From the NCBI GenBank assembly GCA_027067955.1, contig JAMOUW010000001.1:1-64000 (forward strand): 64,000 nt of DNA, in the 5' to 3' direction. The stretch's first letter is position 1. The number at the start of each line of letters is the position of its first letter. Positions 1 to 14,790 of this stretch are shown here, piece after piece. The position numbers were made by a program, and so were the translations under genes. The DNA is from Thermaceae bacterium. Lineage in GTDB: Bacteria; Deinococcota; Deinococci; Deinococcales; Marinithermaceae. Under the pieces are notes generated by a model. It worked only from the letters and a program-made list of their open reading frames with translations, had not been told where the DNA came from and ran no database searches.

Positions 1-702
<702 letters not shown>

Positions 703-805
703 TTACTTGCATTCCAATCCCCAGGCAGGCCGTTATAAAGAAAAAGGCGCTCGAGCACGGATACTCACGGTTGCGGGAACCGACGCCGACCCGCCAAATG
801 GCCAG

Positions 806-1444
806 CTATTTCCTGGAGAACTTCTTCCTAAGGACTTCTATGAGCCGCTGTGTCAGGCTTTCGCGCACCGGCGGCAACGCCTCGGTGCGCAAGCGAACGG
901 GAAGCACCATGCCAAGCTGACGCAGTTTGTGCAGGTAAAAACGAATGTCATCCAGAGACACGTTTACTCTGTGAGAGAGCTCGCGCGCAGATATCCCGTT
1001 TATCAGCAAAACCCTGGTGCGGTCCAAAAACTCCGCCAAGCTGCGGTCGTCCACCGGCTCCATGCGTACCAGCCGGAAAATTGTATCGGGGTGGGGAAGC
1101 CGGCTTTTTACTTCCTTTAGCTCATCATTGAAGGACACCGCGGAAACCAGCAGGCTCTCGAGGGGGATGCCGACCACCTTGGTATTCTCCCCCGGCTTGG
1201 CCCCCGGCAGAAATTCAAAAGCCCCGCGTCGGGTTTGCATTATCTTTCCGATTACGCTGCGAACCTGCAGGGCGTCCACCGGCTTGCCGGCGACATGCAA
1301 ACAGCAAAGAACCCCCTTGCGTACATAAAGCGTGGTATTGGGATGACCAGGAACGTTGAATATCTCGAGCGCCCCCTCCTGCAACGAAAGCATAGGCAGC
1401 AGATCACCCAGGGAAATATGCTCAAGGTTTCCGAAGACCGCCAT
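806..1444 (-). CDS. DUF4388 / PatA-N-like protein
   Basis: ORF 212 aa starting MAVFGNLEHISLGDLLPMLSLQEGALEI; AGGAGG Shine-Dalgarno upstream. Confidence 0.65.
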   Translation of the reverse strand: MAVFGNLEHISLGDLLPMLSLQEGALEIFNVPGHPNTTLYVRKGVLCCLHVAGKPVDALQVRSVIGKIMQTRRGAFEFLPGAKPGENTKVVGIPLESLLVSAVSFNDELKEVKSRLPHPDTIFRLVRMEPVDDRSLAEFLDRTRVLLINGISARELSHRVNVSLDDIRFYLHKLRQLGMVLPVRLRTEALPPVRESLTQRLIEVLRKKFSRK

Positions 1445-1578
1445 GTATCCTCCTGTACGCTGCCACGCTAATACATATATTAACTTTTACGACTCGCGGA
1501 CCGTGTTTCGAGCGACGCCATAAATTGGAAAGCAAGCCGCCGCCGGTTATTGCGACGGCGGCCGTGCTGTAAATGTGA

Positions 1579-4005
<2,427 letters not shown>

Positions 4006-4156
4006 GCCTGACCTCCCTTCCTCTGGAATCTCGCGTACGTCAGCAGCACCTTCCCGCAGGTCGGGCTGCGATTTGGTTTCGTTGTCATGTTCAAAGTTAC
4101 CCATAAGTTTAGTCTACCCTTATCAGATTTTACTGCAAATTTACTTATAAGTCTAG

Positions 4157-6784
4157 TTAAACCCGGGTCCCCAACCTGCGCCGGGAAAGAAAATCCTTCA
4201 TCCAGCGGCTAAAGGCCTCGGCCTGCATTGGGCGCGCAACGAAAAATCCCTGCACCCAGTCGCAGCCGGTGCCGCGCAACCAATCGAGCTGGCGCAGGCT
4301 TTCCACGCCCTCGACGGTTATCTTGAGACCCAGATTCCCACCGAGGGCGAATATGGAACGTAAAACCGCTTCCGTTCGCTGATTCTTGCCGATGTCCCCG
4401 GTGAAGGCGCGATCCACCTTCAGCACGTTAACCGCCAGGTGAGCCAGGTAGGCGAGCGACGAGTAGCCGGTGCCGAAGTCGTCGACAGCAATACGAACCC
4501 CCAGTTTCCGCAGGCGCGCCAGCGGCTCCCGCACGCGCTCAATATCGGCAATGACCCTTTCAGTGATCTCCAGCGTCAGTCTGCCAGGTGGAAAACCCTT
4601 AACGCGAAGCAGCCGCTCGATGTTGCGCGTGAACTCCGGGTCGAGAATGCTGGCCGGGGACACATTGACAGACATTCCCGGCGCCTGCTCGCCCCAGCGT
4701 TCGATCCAACGCAGACCCTCGTCCATCGCCATCTCCAGCACCTTGGCGTCCAGCTGAACAACCAACCCGTACTGTTCCGCCAGGGGAACGAACTGGGACG
4801 GTTGGACGAACTCCCGGCTGCGAGCATCCCGCCAGCGTACCAGCGCCTCGGCGGCTGCAACCCTGTCCCCCGCCGGAGAGACCACCGGCTGGAAATGCAG
4901 GAACAGCTCGCCATCACCGGCAAGGGCCCGGCGCAGTGCCTCGACCCGCTCCCGCCGCGCGGCGGCCCTTTCCTGCAGCCCGGGCTCATATTCGTAAATG
5001 GCGCGCTTTTCCTCCTTGGCTACGGCCAGCGCCATATCGGCGCGCCGCAGCAGCGTCTCGGCGTCCGACCCATGGTCCGGGAAACGCACCAGCCCCGCCC
5101 GTGCCGAAAGCCTGACGTGATTGTCGTGCAACGAAACGAAGTCGCCGATCTGATGCAGCACCTGCACGAGCAGGCTTTTATAATCGTCCCCGCTAAGCAC
5201 CACTACGAACTCGTCTCCACCCCAGCGCGCCGCCCATACACCAATGGGCGACAACGAACGCAGGCGAAAGGCCACCTGGCGCAGGAGCCGGTCGCCGGTC
5301 TCATGTCCCCAGGTGTCGTTTATCTCCCCGAAGTCCATCAGATCCAAAAAGGCCACCGCGCCGGTGGACTGGGGCCGGGAGAGAAGGTGCGAAAGATAGC
5401 GATAGAGCGCCCGGCGATTAGGAAGATCACTGAGATCGTCATGGTATGCCTTGTGCGCAAGGTCGTCCATGGCCTTGCGGTAACGCAGCACCTGCCCCAT
5501 GAGCTGCCCCACCTGCTGCACGAAACGTATGGCGTCCTCGTCCAGGCGCCGCTCATCGCGGAAGCCGATGCCCAAAACCCCGTACGGGGCTTTCTCCCCG
5601 GGTATCGGCACGGTAAGGGTGGTTTGAATCCCCCAGTTGATCAGCGGCTCGGGAACCACGAAGCGGCGCTCGCTCGCCAGATCGCGGGATACGACCGGTT
5701 CATTTACTTTTTGGGTATAGCCCGCCTGAGAGCGCTCGCTGTCAAAGGCGACACCCGGGGCGACGCCCTTACCGGCGCGAACGCGCATCAACTGCTTATC
5801 GGCTTCGAACTCCATGATGGATATGAAATCGGGATGGAGCGCGCGTTCCAGGACCTCGATGACCTTGTCGAAAAAACGCTCGGGTTTGGTAATCTCCCAG
5901 GCGTGGGTCCCCAGATCATAGAGGGCCCGCTGACGTTCCGTGTTTACCCGGCTCAGAACCGCATGGCGTGCTTTTTCTTCAACGTCCATTAGGTAACCGA
6001 GGAATACCTCGGGATTGTCCGAAACCTTTTTGCCCTGCAGTGCCAGCCAGTGATGCTCGCCGGAAGCCACCTGAAACCGTACCCGGGTCTGATCGGCCCC
6101 CGCCTGGCGAAGCAGGGAAAAATGGCGCCGGAAAAGGCTCCTGTCCTCGGGATGCACCCTCTCCAGAAACTGTTCAGGCGGCCTGCCCAGCACCTCGGCC
6201 AGGGATATCCCCAACACCGTCGGTGCATTGGGCGATATGTAGGCCAGGGTTTGATCCGGCCCTTCCAGGCGATACAAAACCCAGGGACCGGTACGTAATA
6301 ACTCCTCCAGGAAAACCGAGGACTCCAGGGTGGCCCTTTCCAGTTCCTTTTCGCGGGTGACGTCCGTCATTACTCCCAGGTAGTAGCGCTCTCCTGAATC
6401 CGATTCAAAAAGTGTGACGGTGTCCCTTATCCAACGCCACTCACCGGCTCTGTGCTTCATACGGTAGGAAACCTCGACCGAAACTCCCGGCAACAGCCGG
6501 GCCAGCGACTGCATTACCCGGGGGCGGTCATCGGGGTGGAGTAGCTCGTACCAGGCACTGGGCCGCCGCAACCATTCCTCCGGCGAATAACCCAACATCT
6601 GCTCCAAAGCGCCCGTTGTGAAAAGGTTGGTGCACTTCTCGTCGGCAAGCGCCTGATAAACAACCACCGGGAGCCGCTCCGCCAGGAACCTCCACTCGCG
6701 TTTGGGGAGGTTAAAAGGCGGCGGCAGCCGCCGCTGTAATCGCCACCAGAGGGTGCGAAAGGTTTTTTCGACTCCTCCCATCAA
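4157..6784 (-). CDS. PAS/GAF sensor diguanylate cyclase-phosphodiesterase (GGDEF + EAL)
   Basis: PAS-type repeats, GAF-like region, intact RWGGDEFVVVLSG and AAEALVRWRD motifs, DDFGTGYSSL. Confidence 0.92.
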   Translation of the reverse strand: MMGGVEKTFRTLWWRLQRRLPPPFNLPKREWRFLAERLPVVVYQALADEKCTNLFTTGALEQMLGYSPEEWLRRPSAWYELLHPDDRPRVMQSLARLLPGVSVEVSYRMKHRAGEWRWIRDTVTLFESDSGERYYLGVMTDVTREKELERATLESSVFLEELLRTGPWVLYRLEGPDQTLAYISPNAPTVLGISLAEVLGRPPEQFLERVHPEDRSLFRRHFSLLRQAGADQTRVRFQVASGEHHWLALQGKKVSDNPEVFLGYLMDVEEKARHAVLSRVNTERQRALYDLGTHAWEITKPERFFDKVIEVLERALHPDFISIMEFEADKQLMRVRAGKGVAPGVAFDSERSQAGYTQKVNEPVVSRDLASERRFVVPEPLINWGIQTTLTVPIPGEKAPYGVLGIGFRDERRLDEDAIRFVQQVGQLMGQVLRYRKAMDDLAHKAYHDDLSDLPNRRALYRYLSHLLSRPQSTGAVAFLDLMDFGEINDTWGHETGDRLLRQVAFRLRSLSPIGVWAARWGGDEFVVVLSGDDYKSLLVQVLHQIGDFVSLHDNHVRLSARAGLVRFPDHGSDAETLLRRADMALAVAKEEKRAIYEYEPGLQERAAARRERVEALRRALAGDGELFLHFQPVVSPAGDRVAAAEALVRWRDARSREFVQPSQFVPLAEQYGLVVQLDAKVLEMAMDEGLRWIERWGEQAPGMSVNVSPASILDPEFTRNIERLLRVKGFPPGRLTLEITERVIADIERVREPLARLRKLGVRIAVDDFGTGYSSLAYLAHLAVNVLKVDRAFTGDIGKNQRTEAVLRSIFALGGNLGLKITVEGVESLRQLDWLRGTGCDWVQGFFVARPMQAEAFSRWMKDFLSRRRLGTRV

Positions 6785-6983
6785 TCCTCCCGGTATAAGA
6801 ACGCCTTATTGCATAGGTCAAATTGGTTATACAGTATGATTACTTTCCTGCTGTGTAAGTTCCAAAATAATTCGTAACTTAACTACCCGTCCTTCAGCTC
6901 TCAATCTAACCTTTCTTCGCTTCGTTTTTTGGTCACGACCGCTCTACGCCCGAAACGGGGGGTGTGATATGCTACCAGCCGGC

Positions 6984-7925
6984 ATGGAGCGTCCCCTGAA
7001 AGTCTTTTCCGGTAAGTCGAACATAGCGCTTGCGCGAGAAATCGCCCGCCACCTGGAGCTGCCGCTGGGCCGCAGCAGCACCGAGAAATTCGCCAATGAC
7101 AATCTATTCGTTCGTTTTGAAGAATCGCTGCGCGAAGCCGACGTATTCATAGTCCAGTCCTTGACCCCCCCGGTTCAGGACCATCTCTTCGAACTGCTGA
7201 TGATGATCGACGCCGCCAAGGGGGCGAGCGCGCACCGGGTGACCGCGGTGATCCCCTATTTCTCCTACGCCCGCAGTGACAAAAAGGACGAACCGCGCAT
7301 CTCGGTGGCCGCGCGCCTGGTGGCTGATCTGCTGCAGACCGCCGGCGCCGACCGGGTATTGACAATGACGCTGCACTCTCCGCAGGTGCATGGATTCTTT
7401 AAGGTACCCATGGACCACCTTTCAGCCGAAATGGTCATAGCCAATCACTTCGTCACCCGGATAGAAGATCTAGAACACGCCGTGGTAGTGGCTCCCGACG
7501 CCGGCGACATCAAACGCGCCAGCGCCCTGGCGCGCCGCCTGGGCACGCCTCTCGCTTTTATCGACAAGCAGCGCCTCTCCGATACCGAGGTGGAGGCCCG
7601 CGGCCTGGTGGGCGACGTCGGAGAAAAGATCGCTCTGATAATCGACGACGAAATCTCGACTGCCGGTTCGTTGGTCAAAGCCGCCGAAACCGTGCTCGAC
7701 GCGGGGGCGCGCGAGGTGTACGCCGCGGTGACCCACGGGGTCTACGTAGGTCCGGCACTCGAGCGCATAACCAAGAGCCCCATCCGCACCGTCGCCGCCA
7801 CCGACACCTGCGCCCCGCCCGACCCCCTGCCCGAAAAATTGCGGGTGATGAAGGTGGCCCCGCTCTTCGCCGAGGCAATAGACCGTATCCACCGCGGCGA
7901 GTCCATATCCGAACTCTTCGACTAG
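6984..7925 (+). CDS. prs: Ribose-phosphate pyrophosphokinase
   Basis: [40 protein letters not shown] loop; ORF extends to 6969. Confidence 0.93.
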   Translation: MERPLKVFSGKSNIALAREIARHLELPLGRSSTEKFANDNLFVRFEESLREADVFIVQSLTPPVQDHLFELLMMIDAAKGASAHRVTAVIPYFSYARSDKKDEPRISVAARLVADLLQTAGADRVLTMTLHSPQVHGFFKVPMDHLSAEMVIANHFVTRIEDLEHAVVVAPDAGDIKRASALARRLGTPLAFIDKQRLSDTEVEARGLVGDVGEKIALIIDDEISTAGSLVKAAETVLDAGAREVYAAVTHGVYVGPALERITKSPIRTVAATDTCAPPDPLPEKLRVMKVAPLFAEAIDRIHRGESISELFD

Positions 7926-7927
7926 TC

Positions 7928-8662
7928 ATGGCCCGCAAAGAACGTCTGTACATCAATGGGATACCGCTCATCGTCTCCTTTCCCGACCGGGCCAGGGGCT
8001 GGGTGTTGTTTTTGCACGGCGCCGGTGGTTCCAAAGAGCGCACCGCCCGAATAGCTGCCCCGTTTCACGAACGCGGCCTGATTACGGTCCACCCCGACGC
8101 GCCTCTCCACGGCGAACGCGCTGATGGGCGCTGGCGTTTCGACCCCAAGGATCCGCGCAACTACCTGGAGGGTGTGGTACGGGCCATCTCTATCCAGGTA
8201 GACGAGTTGCCGGATCTGACAACCGGGCTGGCACACATTCCGGAGCTGACCGGTCTGCCGCTCCTGGCGGCGGGAGCAAGCATGGGCGGCTACGTCTGGC
8301 ACGAGCTGATTTCCCGCGAGCTGCTGCGCCCCCGGGCGGCGGCGATATTGATATCCAGCGGCTTCCCGTTAGACGCCCCCCACGACTTTTTGGAAGGCCA
8401 GAATGAGCTGCTGGATGCCTACCGTAACCCGCCGGTCACCCGGGCGATGGCCTATCCACCCACGCCGCTGTTGCATCTGCACGGCGATCGCGACCCGGTG
8501 GTGCCGCTGGCACGGATGCAGGAAACAGTAACGGCACTGAGGCGGGCCTACAAGAAACGTGACGGTCGCCTGGCCTATACGGTATTCGAAGGGGTAGGCC
8601 ACGAGCTTCCCGAGATCATGCTGCAGCAGGCAGCCGCCTGGCTGGAATTTTGGAGCAGTTGA
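7928..8662 (+). CDS. Alpha/beta hydrolase (esterase-like)
   Basis: FLHGAGGSKE oxyanion region, GASMGG nucleophile elbow, HGDRDPVVP Asp, GVGHELP His. Confidence 0.85.
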   Translation: MARKERLYINGIPLIVSFPDRARGWVLFLHGAGGSKERTARIAAPFHERGLITVHPDAPLHGERADGRWRFDPKDPRNYLEGVVRAISIQVDELPDLTTGLAHIPELTGLPLLAAGASMGGYVWHELISRELLRPRAAAILISSGFPLDAPHDFLEGQNELLDAYRNPPVTRAMAYPPTPLLHLHGDRDPVVPLARMQETVTALRRAYKKRDGRLAYTVFEGVGHELPEIMLQQAAAWLEFWSS

Positions 8663-9234
8663 TGATCCGTCTGGGAACTTCGGGCTGGCCGGGTGGGAAC
8701 GAATGGGCGAAGCTCTCGCCCCGGCAGCGCCGCCGCCGCTACTTCGCCCTCTTCAATTCCATCGAGCTAACCCAGACCTACCGCCGGGTACCCGACTGGG
8801 ATCTGGTGGGGCGCTGGCGCGCCTACGCGCCCCAAGATTTCACTTACTCCTGGGTCGCTCCCCGCCACCTCACTTACTTACCCGGTGGCGAGGAGCGGCG
8901 CAGCCTGCGCCGCTTTCTGCGCCGTCACAAGCGGCTGGGCCGCACCCGCGGTGGAGTGCGCTTTTTGCTGCCGTCCGGAACCGACGCGACCGCCTTCGGC
9001 GAGTGGCTGGTAATGCTCGCCGAGCTCGATATACCCGGAGACTATGCCTTCGAAGTGGAAGAAGAGCTCAGCGGGCTGCTGGAACCCTACGGCTGGATCA
9101 CCGTGAACCGGCCCGGCGCCTGGCAATACACACTCAATTGCCCGCCCACAGCACAAGTACCCGGTTACGCCTACTACGACTCACTCGAAACCGCTCTCGG
9201 CTACCAGCGCGAAGTAGCGCCCGAGCGCGGCTAG
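8662..9234 (+). CDS. DUF72 family protein (short)
   Basis: IRLGTSGWPG... FNSIELTQTYRRVP as in the DUF72/YecE family; ORF could also start at 8650. Confidence 0.7.
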   Translation: MIRLGTSGWPGGNEWAKLSPRQRRRRYFALFNSIELTQTYRRVPDWDLVGRWRAYAPQDFTYSWVAPRHLTYLPGGEERRSLRRFLRRHKRLGRTRGGVRFLLPSGTDATAFGEWLVMLAELDIPGDYAFEVEEELSGLLEPYGWITVNRPGAWQYTLNCPPTAQVPGYAYYDSLETALGYQREVAPERG

Positions 9235-9696
9235 CGCCGCCTGGGCGCTGGCGTCCTGACGGGTCAGCGCTCCGGCAGTGAATACCCCCATGGCCCCAAT
9301 GGCCCGGCCCTCGGGGCCGTACCGGGCCTCTACGAGGTCTCCCAGCGTCTCCCCCGTCCTGAGCGCCTCAAGCCAGTCAGCAGGAAGCATTATTCCCGGG
9401 CTGCGACCCAGGACCTGGCGCCTGCCGTCGGTGATCGCAGCCACGTTGACGACCCAGCCGCTGGCCAGGTCGACCCCGCCCTCGATACCCACGCCCAGCA
9501 CGGTATGCGCTAGTTCACGGGCCTCCCGGGCGCGCAAAAGCGCCCCCGCGACGGTTTCGGTCTCGCTCAGGGGCTGCTCGGGTGCTCCGCTGGACACGTC
9601 CACGGACCGGGGTTCGGCCTCAATACCCAGGCGCTCGAGCGCCCACCTTAGCGCCAGTATCTTGACCGCATTCTTGCTGCCCAGCGCGATGTCCAC
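9181..9696 (-). CDS. Inosine/xanthosine triphosphatase (DUF84/YjjX family)
   Basis: MDIALGSKNAVKILALRWAL... SSGAPEQPLSETETVAGALLRA. Confidence 0.85.
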   Translation of the reverse strand: MDIALGSKNAVKILALRWALERLGIEAEPRSVDVSSGAPEQPLSETETVAGALLRAREARELAHTVLGVGIEGGVDLASGWVVNVAAITDGRRQVLGRSPGIMLPADWLEALRTGETLGDLVEARYGPEGRAIGAMGVFTAGALTRQDASAQAALAALGRYFALVAESGFE

Positions 9697-9847
9697 CCCA
9701 CCAGTCTAGCCGCAACCTCCCCGGGCCGGCACAACCAGGACCGGCAATCCAGCAAACCGCACGACCGCCGGGACTTGCAGGCGGCAACCACAAGAAATTG
9801 CTTTCTGGGTATATATGCCCCGGGCGGGCAACCCTAACATGTAGCGA

Positions 9848-11575
9848 GTGGAAAAAAGAAGGCTTCTGAAGATTCTTCCCTGGTTGCGGCCTTACAAAAC
9901 CTGGGTTTTGCTGCTCTTCTTTGGCGCGGTAGCCTTCTTTGCGGTGGCGCAGGCGCCGCCGCTTTTCATGAAGCTGCTCATCGACCGGGCCCTGCCGGCG
10001 GGAGACTTTGGCCTGGTGCTGCTGGTAGTGGCTGGCTTTTTTGGAGTATTACTGCTGCGCCACGTATTTTCGATAGCCATGGACTGGGCCTACGTCCGCC
10101 TGGGCTCCCGCATCGGCCTCGATTTGCAAAAGCACCTGCTGGCGCGGGTCCTGAACGCCGATTTGCGCGCCCTGCAGGAACGGCAGACGGGCGACCTGAT
10201 TGCCCGGCTGACCGATGACGTTGAGGCGGTCAAGGCCTTCCTTTCGGAGAACGTGGTTCAGATCCTCTCCGACCTGGTCACCCTGGTCATCGCCCTGGCG
10301 GTCATGGCCTGGTTCAACTGGAAGCTGGCGCTGGCGGTGGCCGCCCTGTTGCCGCTGGTACCGCTGCCCTTCGGCTGGCTGCGACCACGGCTGCGGGCGG
10401 CGATGATCCGCTTTCGCAACCTCAACGGGCACTATCTGGGCTTCGTTCAGGAGGCGCTTTCGGCGGTGCTGCCGGTTCAGATAAGCGACGCTGCGGCGCA
10501 GATGCGGATGCAGCAGGAAGAGGTGGGCGAGGAGCTGATAGACGCCGCGGTGCGCGCCCGCGTCTGGCAGATGGCCGGTGCTTACAGCGCCGAGGTGGTG
10601 GGAAACGTCATCTCGCCGCTGATCGTGCTCGGCTTCGGCGGCTGGCTGGTGCTGGAGCGCCAGCTGAGCATTGGCGAGCTGGTGGCGGGGGAGATGTACG
10701 CCAGCCGCCTGATCTCGCCGGTGGTCATGCTTTCGCGGATTGGCGCGATGGTCCAGGGGGTGCTGGCGGCGCTGGAGCGAATTGAAGAGGTCGAAAGACT
10801 GCCGCAGCGGCCCCCGGGCGAGCTACCGGTGCCCGCCGGACCCGAGCCGCTGGCGGCGCGAAAGGTGGGGTTTGGCTACCGCCCCGGCGAGATGGCGATC
10901 AAAGGCGTTTCGCTCGAGCTGGCCCCGGGCAGCTTTTCCGCCCTGGTGGGGCCGAGCGGTTCCGGCAAGAGCACCCTGGCCGCCTTGCTGGCCGGCCTTT
11001 ACGAGCCGGACGGCGGCTCGGTGGACGTTGGCGGGGTGCCGGTGGCGCGGCTGGCGGACCGGCCCCGGGTGGTCACCCTGGTTACCCAGGAGCCGTTCTT
11101 GTTCGGCGCCAGTTTGCGCGAAAACCTGCTCTTTGGCCTGCGGCGCGCGCCAGACGAAGCCGAAATGCTGGAAGCGCTGGAGCTGGCCGGTTTGCGCGAG
11201 CTCGTTTCCTCACTGCCACAGGGGTTGGAAAGCCGCGTTGGCGAGCGCGGGGTGACCATTTCCGGCGGCGAGCGGCAGCGCTTGATGCTGGCCCGGGCGC
11301 TTTTGCTGCGGCCGCGCTTCTTGCTGCTCGACGAGGTAACCGCCGCCCTCGACCCGACGACCGAGCAGGAGGTGCTGGCCAACCTGCGTCGCTGGCAGGA
11401 AGGCGAGCGGACGGTACTGCTGATTACCCACCGGATCGCCTCGGCCCTGCAGGCGGAGAGGGTGTACGTGCTCGAGGCCGGCCGCCTGGCAGAAGAAGGC
11501 CGGCCGCAGGAACTTTTGCGGCAAGGCGGCTTGCTGGCGCGGATGTACGCTGATCAGAACGCCGCCGGCTCCTGA
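9848..11575 (+). CDS. ABC transporter, fused permease-ATPase (exporter type)
   Basis: N-terminal TM domain; Walker A GPSGSGKST, signature ISGGERQRLMLARA, LLLDEVTAALD; GTG start. Confidence 0.92.
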   Translation: MEKRRLLKILPWLRPYKTWVLLLFFGAVAFFAVAQAPPLFMKLLIDRALPAGDFGLVLLVVAGFFGVLLLRHVFSIAMDWAYVRLGSRIGLDLQKHLLARVLNADLRALQERQTGDLIARLTDDVEAVKAFLSENVVQILSDLVTLVIALAVMAWFNWKLALAVAALLPLVPLPFGWLRPRLRAAMIRFRNLNGHYLGFVQEALSAVLPVQISDAAAQMRMQQEEVGEELIDAAVRARVWQMAGAYSAEVVGNVISPLIVLGFGGWLVLERQLSIGELVAGEMYASRLISPVVMLSRIGAMVQGVLAALERIEEVERLPQRPPGELPVPAGPEPLAARKVGFGYRPGEMAIKGVSLELAPGSFSALVGPSGSGKSTLAALLAGLYEPDGGSVDVGGVPVARLADRPRVVTLVTQEPFLFGASLRENLLFGLRRAPDEAEMLEALELAGLRELVSSLPQGLESRVGERGVTISGGERQRLMLARALLLRPRFLLLDEVTAALDPTTEQEVLANLRRWQEGERTVLLITHRIASALQAERVYVLEAGRLAEEGRPQELLRQGGLLARMYADQNAAGS

Positions 11576-11610
11576 GTGGCCTGTACCCGGTATAGCTTTA
11601 ATGGTGAGGC

Positions 11611-11639
11611 TTGACAGACGGGGGCCGGCTGAATAATAT
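11611..11639 (+). promoter_or_regulatory. Sigma-A-type promoter of the lysine operon
   Basis: TTGACA (11611-11616) - 17 nt - TAATAT (11634-11639), about 8 nt upstream of the leader-peptide ATG. Confidence 0.8.
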
Positions 11640-11647
11640 TGCAAACC

Positions 11648-11695
11648 ATGAAGTACCGGGAGGCCAAAAAACTGTACGCCGGAGGAGCGGGCTAG
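11648..11695 (+). CDS. Putative attenuator leader peptide MKYREAKKLYAGGAG
   Basis: 15-codon ORF with AAG and tandem AAA-AAA Lys codons between the promoter and an intrinsic terminator in front of homocitrate synthase. Confidence 0.75.
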   Translation: MKYREAKKLYAGGAG

Positions 11696-11700
11696 TCTAG

Positions 11701-12909
<1,209 letters not shown>

Positions 12910-12918
12910 TGACGGCTT

Positions 12919-13014
12919 GTAGCCTGTGGCCTGTAGCTTGTAGGAAAAATCGTTTGGGCACCAGTGCTTTGGCCGTTCAAAAAACCACGAGCCACGAGCC
13001 ACGAGCCACGAGCC
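12919..13014. repeat. Degenerate heptanucleotide repeats (GTRGNNN), two opposed arms
   Basis: Left arm GTAGCCT GTGGCCT GTAGCTT GTAGGAA (12919-12946); right arm (CCACGAG)x4 (12985-13012), which is (CTCGTGG)x4 on the minus strand. Confidence 0.85.
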
Positions 13015-13027
13015 GCCGGAGGCGCCC

Positions 13028-14266
13028 GTGACCCTCGCCCAGGCCATCCTTTCGCACAAGCTCGGGCGGCCGGTGCGGCCCGGGGAACTGGTGGTGGTGG
13101 AGGTCGATCACGCGATGACGATCGACTCCATCGTGCCCACCGTCATCGACCGGCTGGAAGAGCTGGGCGCTTCTCCCCGCCACCCCGAGCGGGTCTCGCT
13201 GGTCTACGACCACGTTGCCCCGGCGGCCAACGTCAACGTGGCCGGGGCTCAGAAGCGCGGTCGCGACTGGGCGCGGCGCACCGGCGTCAACTTTTACGAG
13301 GTCGGCCGCGGCGTCTGCCATCAGGTGCTGATCGAAGAGGGCGTGGCCCGGCCGGGGGCGCTGATCGTGGGTTCCGACTCGCACTCGACCAGTTACGGCG
13401 GCGTCGGCGCTTTTGGCACCGGCATGGGAGCGACCGACATCGCCCTGGCCATCGCCAGCGGCAAGACCTGGCTGCGGGTGCCCGAATCGGTAAAGGTCAC
13501 CTTCCGCGGCCGGCCGCGGCCGGGGGTGAGCGCCAAGGACGCGGCGCTGGAGATGGTGGGTCGGCTGGGCTCAGGTGGGGCGACCTACATGGCGGTCGAA
13601 ATACATCTGGAAGATGGGGCCGAGGAGGCCTTCGGCCGCAGCGAGCGGGTGACGCTGGCCAACCTGGCGATGGAGGCCGGGGCCAAGGCCGGGATCGTGG
13701 CGCCTTCGGGCGAGATTCTGGATCTTTACGAGGTACCGGACTGGCTGCGGGCGGGCCATGACGCGGTCTACGCCCGCGAGCTGGAGATCGACCTGACGGC
13801 GCTCGCGCCGCGGCTGGCCGCGCCTTTTTTCGTCGACAACGTCCACGCCCTAGGCGACTACGCCGGGGCGGAGGTCGACTTCGTCTTCGTTGGCACCTGC
13901 ACCAACGGCCGCATCGAAGACCTGCGGGCGGCGGCGGAGGTGCTGCGCGGGTGGCGGGTGGCGGCTGGCACGCGGATGCTGGTGGTGCCGGCATCCAGTC
14001 AGGTATTGCAGCAGGCGATGGCGGAGGGCGTATTGCAAACGCTGATCGAGGCCGGGGCGACGATCGGCACCCCCGGCTGCGGCCCCTGCATGGGCCGTCA
14101 CATGGGGGTGGCCGCCAGCGGCGAGCGGGTGGTCTCGACCGCCAACCGCAACTTCAAGGGTCGGATGGGCTCGCCCGACGCCGAGGTCTTTCTGGCCAGC
14201 CCGCGCACCGCGGCGCTGGCGGCGCTCCTGGGCCGCATTCCCGACGAAGAGGAGGTTACCGGATGA
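13028..14266 (+). CDS. lysT: Homoaconitase large subunit
   Basis: Aconitase family: VDHAMTIDS, GSDSHSTSYGGVGAFGTGMGATD, GTCTNGRIEDLRAAA, GCGPCMGRHMGV. Confidence 0.93.
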   Translation: MTLAQAILSHKLGRPVRPGELVVVEVDHAMTIDSIVPTVIDRLEELGASPRHPERVSLVYDHVAPAANVNVAGAQKRGRDWARRTGVNFYEVGRGVCHQVLIEEGVARPGALIVGSDSHSTSYGGVGAFGTGMGATDIALAIASGKTWLRVPESVKVTFRGRPRPGVSAKDAALEMVGRLGSGGATYMAVEIHLEDGAEEAFGRSERVTLANLAMEAGAKAGIVAPSGEILDLYEVPDWLRAGHDAVYARELEIDLTALAPRLAAPFFVDNVHALGDYAGAEVDFVFVGTCTNGRIEDLRAAAEVLRGWRVAAGTRMLVVPASSQVLQQAMAEGVLQTLIEAGATIGTPGCGPCMGRHMGVAASGERVVSTANRNFKGRMGSPDAEVFLASPRTAALAALLGRIPDEEEVTG

Positions 14267-14787
14267 ATCCCACATCCCACACCCCACCTCCCACCTCCCG
14301 AATCTGGCTTTTTGGCGACAACGTCAACACCGACGACATCCTGCCGGGCAGGTACGCCCCCTTCATGGTCGGTGAAGATGTTTTTCAGAACTACGCCTTC
14401 GCCCACCTGCGCCCCGAGTTCGCCCGCGAGTACCGGCCGGGCGACCTGATAGTGGCCGGGCGCAACCTGGGGCTTGGCTCGAGCCGCGAGTACGCCCCCG
14501 AAGCGCTTGCGAAGCTGGGGGTGCGCGCCATCGTGGCGAAAAGTTACGCGCGCATCTTTTACCGCAACCTGGTCAACCTGGGCATCGCGCCTTTCGTTTC
14601 GGAGGAGGTGGTTAATGCTGCAAGAGATGGAAAAGAGGTAAGTTACGACGTTCGCACCGGCGTTCTTAAGCTCGGCGGCCAACGCTACCGGCTCGAGCCC
14701 CCGCCGGCCTTTTTGCTTGCGGCGCTGGAGGAGGGGAGTTTGCTGGCGTACTTCAAGAAGCACGGTGACTTCCCGGGGGTAGAGTGA
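14263..14787 (+). CDS. lysU: Homoaconitase small subunit
   Basis: IWLFGDNVNTDDILPGRYA... GRNLGLGSSREYAPEAL; ATGA overlap with lysT; N-terminus encoded by heptad repeat. Confidence 0.92.
   Translation: MNPTSHTPPPTSRIWLFGDNVNTDDILPGRYAPFMVGEDVFQNYAFAHLRPEFAREYRPGDLIVAGRNLGLGSSREYAPEALAKLGVRAIVAKSYARIFYRNLVNLGIAPFVSEEVVNAARDGKEVSYDVRTGVLKLGGQRYRLEPPPAFLLAALEEGSLLAYFKKHGDFPGVE
14267..14301. repeat. Heptanucleotide repeat inside the lysU 5' coding end
   Basis: ATCCCAC ATCCCAC ACCCCAC CTCCCAC CTCCCGA; on the minus strand the units are GTGGGAT/GTGGGGT/GTGGGAG. Confidence 0.8.
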
Positions 14788-14790
14788 GGC

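Noticed and set aside
4439-5992. 517-aa plus-strand ORF antisense to the GGDEF/EAL gene
   Set aside because: Shadow ORF overlapping conserved catalytic domains on the other strand
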